Origin: Helicobacteraceae bacterium
GTDB taxonomy: Bacteria > Campylobacterota > Campylobacteria > Campylobacterales > Sulfurimonadaceae
Assembly (NCBI GenBank): GCA_024635885.1
Contig: JAGXIA010000019.1
Span: 1 to 13,726, forward strand
Direction: 5' to 3'
Length of the DNA: 13,726 nt
Position 1 is the stretch's first letter. Each line of letters opens with the position of its first letter. A program made the translations under genes and the position numbers. The notes under the pieces are model-generated. The model was given only the letters and a program-made list of their open reading frames with translations, did not search any database and was not told where the DNA came from. Positions 12,588 to 13,726 of the stretch are shown here, one piece after another.

Positions 12588-13726
12588 ACGAAGAGCTAAA
12601 ACCTCTTTGTCCCGTATTATTTAATAACTTATGTATTATCTCTTTCATTAGTTGAACACTGATACTTGGATTTTCGTAGATGAATGTTTTGAAAGAGTCT
12701 TTAGATAATGTAAGTGTTTGAACATCACTAACTGACTTTACAGAAGCAGTTCTTGGACTATCTCCTAAAAGTGCAATCTCTCCAAAATAATCTTTATCAC
12801 CAAGTTGATTTACAACAACAGCACCTACTTCTACATTTACATTGCCAGATATAATTATAAAGAGTGTATCGCCCATTCCCCCTTGTTTTACAATATATTC
12901 ATTTGCTTTAAAGCTTAGAATTTTAGCAGAATGAGCTAATAAATTTAGTTCTCTGAATTTAATACTTTTAAATACAGGTATATTATGGAGATACATCATT
13001 TTGTCATAATTTGTTATCTTATTAAAATTATTCATGATCTTGTCTAGAAGGTCACTTATGTCATTATCTTCTTTTAGTGACTCAAATCTCTCAAGTACGC
13101 TCTCGGGTAAGGACTCTTCTTTATAATCTTTAAACTTAAGAAGGGCAGAAGTTGCAATTGGAATAGATTTATGGTTTAGTAAACCTCGTATTATTTCTTT
13201 ATTATTATCTACAATAACATTATTATTTACCGAGGTAGATTGTATTATTAATTTATATAAAGAATCTGAAATTGAATTATCCATAAAATCAATGCTATTT
13301 TTATCAAACTTAGGGTCAAGAATCATATTTTTATTTCTTAGTATATTAATAGAACTATCTAATTCCTTTTTATTGTCTTTATAAATGACATTTAAAAGTT
13401 TAAACAGATCATACAGTTTAATATTGTATTCATTTTCTATAGTATAAATTAAAAAGCTTATTTCCCTAGACTTATCAGTATAAATTGATGCCTGCAAGTC
13501 TAAGAGAGATTTTATCTGCTGTATTAAACTCAACACATCAGATTTGAATTTTTCATCAGAATTTAAAAGCTGATCCGTAATCTCCTTATGCACCTGATCT
13601 GATATACAAAATTGTTTTTGTAATGATTTAATATAGATACTGTTGAGTTCTCTGTGTTCCTCTAGGGCATCTGCTATCATTTTTTTGTAACTGTTTCTCT
13701 GGTGTCTTCTTTCACTTGATTTTTCA
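12568..13726 (-). CDS. C-terminal part of a cyclic-nucleotide-binding domain protein (5' partial)
   Basis: The frame ends at TAA (12568-12570) and is open upstream to the window edge. Fifteen codons before the ATG at 13680 contain no stop, and no ribosome binding site precedes that ATG, so it is probably internal. Residues below count from that Met. Residues 1-230 are helical and charged, with EHRELNSIYIKSLQKQF (8-24) and a HEAT-like stretch around 160-220. A complete cNMP-binding domain spans about 231-355: IPVFKSIKFRELNLLAH (234-250), KQGGMGDTLFIIISGNVNVE (265-284) and the phosphate-binding cassette FGEIALLGDSPRTA (299-312), with the key Glu301 and Arg310 kept. No DNA-binding helix-turn-helix follows; the protein ends in a Ser-rich tail. 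It is therefore not a Crp/Fnr regulator but likely a multidomain, possibly membrane or HEAT-repeat, sensor protein. Its true N-terminus and function cannot be seen. Confidence 0.85.
   Translation of the reverse strand, partial: EKSSERRHQRNSYKKMIADALEEHRELNSIYIKSLQKQFCISDQVHKEITDQLLNSDEKFKSDVLSLIQQIKSLLDLQASIYTDKSREISFLIYTIENEYNIKLYDLFKLLNVIYKDNKKELDSSINILRNKNMILDPKFDKNSIDFMDNSISDSLYKLIIQSTSVNNNVIVDNNKEIIRGLLNHKSIPIATSALLKFKDYKEESLPESVLERFESLKEDNDISDLLDKIMNNFNKITNYDKMMYLHNIPVFKSIKFRELNLLAHSAKILSFKANEYIVKQGGMGDTLFIIISGNVNVEVGAVVVNQLGDKDYFGEIALLGDSPRTASVKSVSDVQTLTLSKDSFKTFIYENPSISVQLMKEIIHKLLNNTGQRGFSSSSIYSDK
12587..12611. terminator. Hairpin at the convergent infA / cNMP-protein boundary
   Basis: GACGAAGAG (12587-12595) pairs with CTCTTTGTC (12603-12611), nine pairs with one G-U, around the loop CTAAAAC. 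It begins at the last base of the infA stop codon and lies within the last codons of the opposite gene, so it is well placed to end the plus-strand operon. Neither side carries a U-run (CCGTATTATTT follows on the plus strand), so termination would be weak or Rho-assisted. Confidence 0.45.

Overview
The window is a housekeeping segment of a low-GC bacterial chromosome, dominated by one plus-strand S10-spc ribosomal protein cluster of 23 genes (1941-12587). Several traits point to Campylobacterota, most likely a Sulfurimonas-like sulfur- or hydrogen-oxidising species: a short L24 (76 aa), a four-cysteine S14 (61 aa), no rpmD (L30) between rpsE and rplO, a strongly A/T-biased third codon position, and the general look of the L3, SecY and RNase HII sequences. 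The genus is an inference from protein appearance, not from a search.

Left flank (1-1784): the last 32 codons of an unidentified plus-strand gene converge on a minus-strand pair. The pair is a 354-aa ATPase of the AAA_14/DUF4143 type (720-1784) and rnhB, ribonuclease HII (137-715). Their spacing is 4 nt, so they are probably co-transcribed. The ATPase and the ribosomal operon diverge from a 156-bp intergenic region holding a near-consensus sigma-70 promoter for the operon, a short leader hairpin and an 8-bp inverted repeat just ahead of the ATPase start.

Centre (1941-10324): rpsJ-rplC-rplD-rplW-rplB-rpsS-rplV-rpsC-rplP-rpmC-rpsQ-rplN-rplX-rplE-rpsN, a 69-nt gap with palindromes, then rpsH-rplF-rplR-rpsE-rplO. 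Genes are packed with gaps of 0-13 nt or with overlaps. Six junctions are TAATG stop/start fusions, which suggests translational coupling. The products are 13 large-subunit and 7 small-subunit ribosomal proteins. Right part (10327-12587): secY (translocon), map (methionine aminopeptidase) and infA (IF-1) close the cluster. The usual continuation into rpmJ-rpsM-rpsK-rpsD-rpoA-rplQ is absent.

Right flank: a minus-strand gene (12568 to the window edge) overlaps the infA 3' end by 20 nt. It encodes the C-terminal part of a larger protein with a canonical cyclic-nucleotide-binding domain, and its frame stays open to the edge. I found no CRISPR, insertion sequence, tRNA, rRNA or clear novel system. 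The most interesting points are the degenerate ATPase, the palindromic rpsN-rpsH gap with a local change in arginine codon use, and the truncated cNMP-binding protein.
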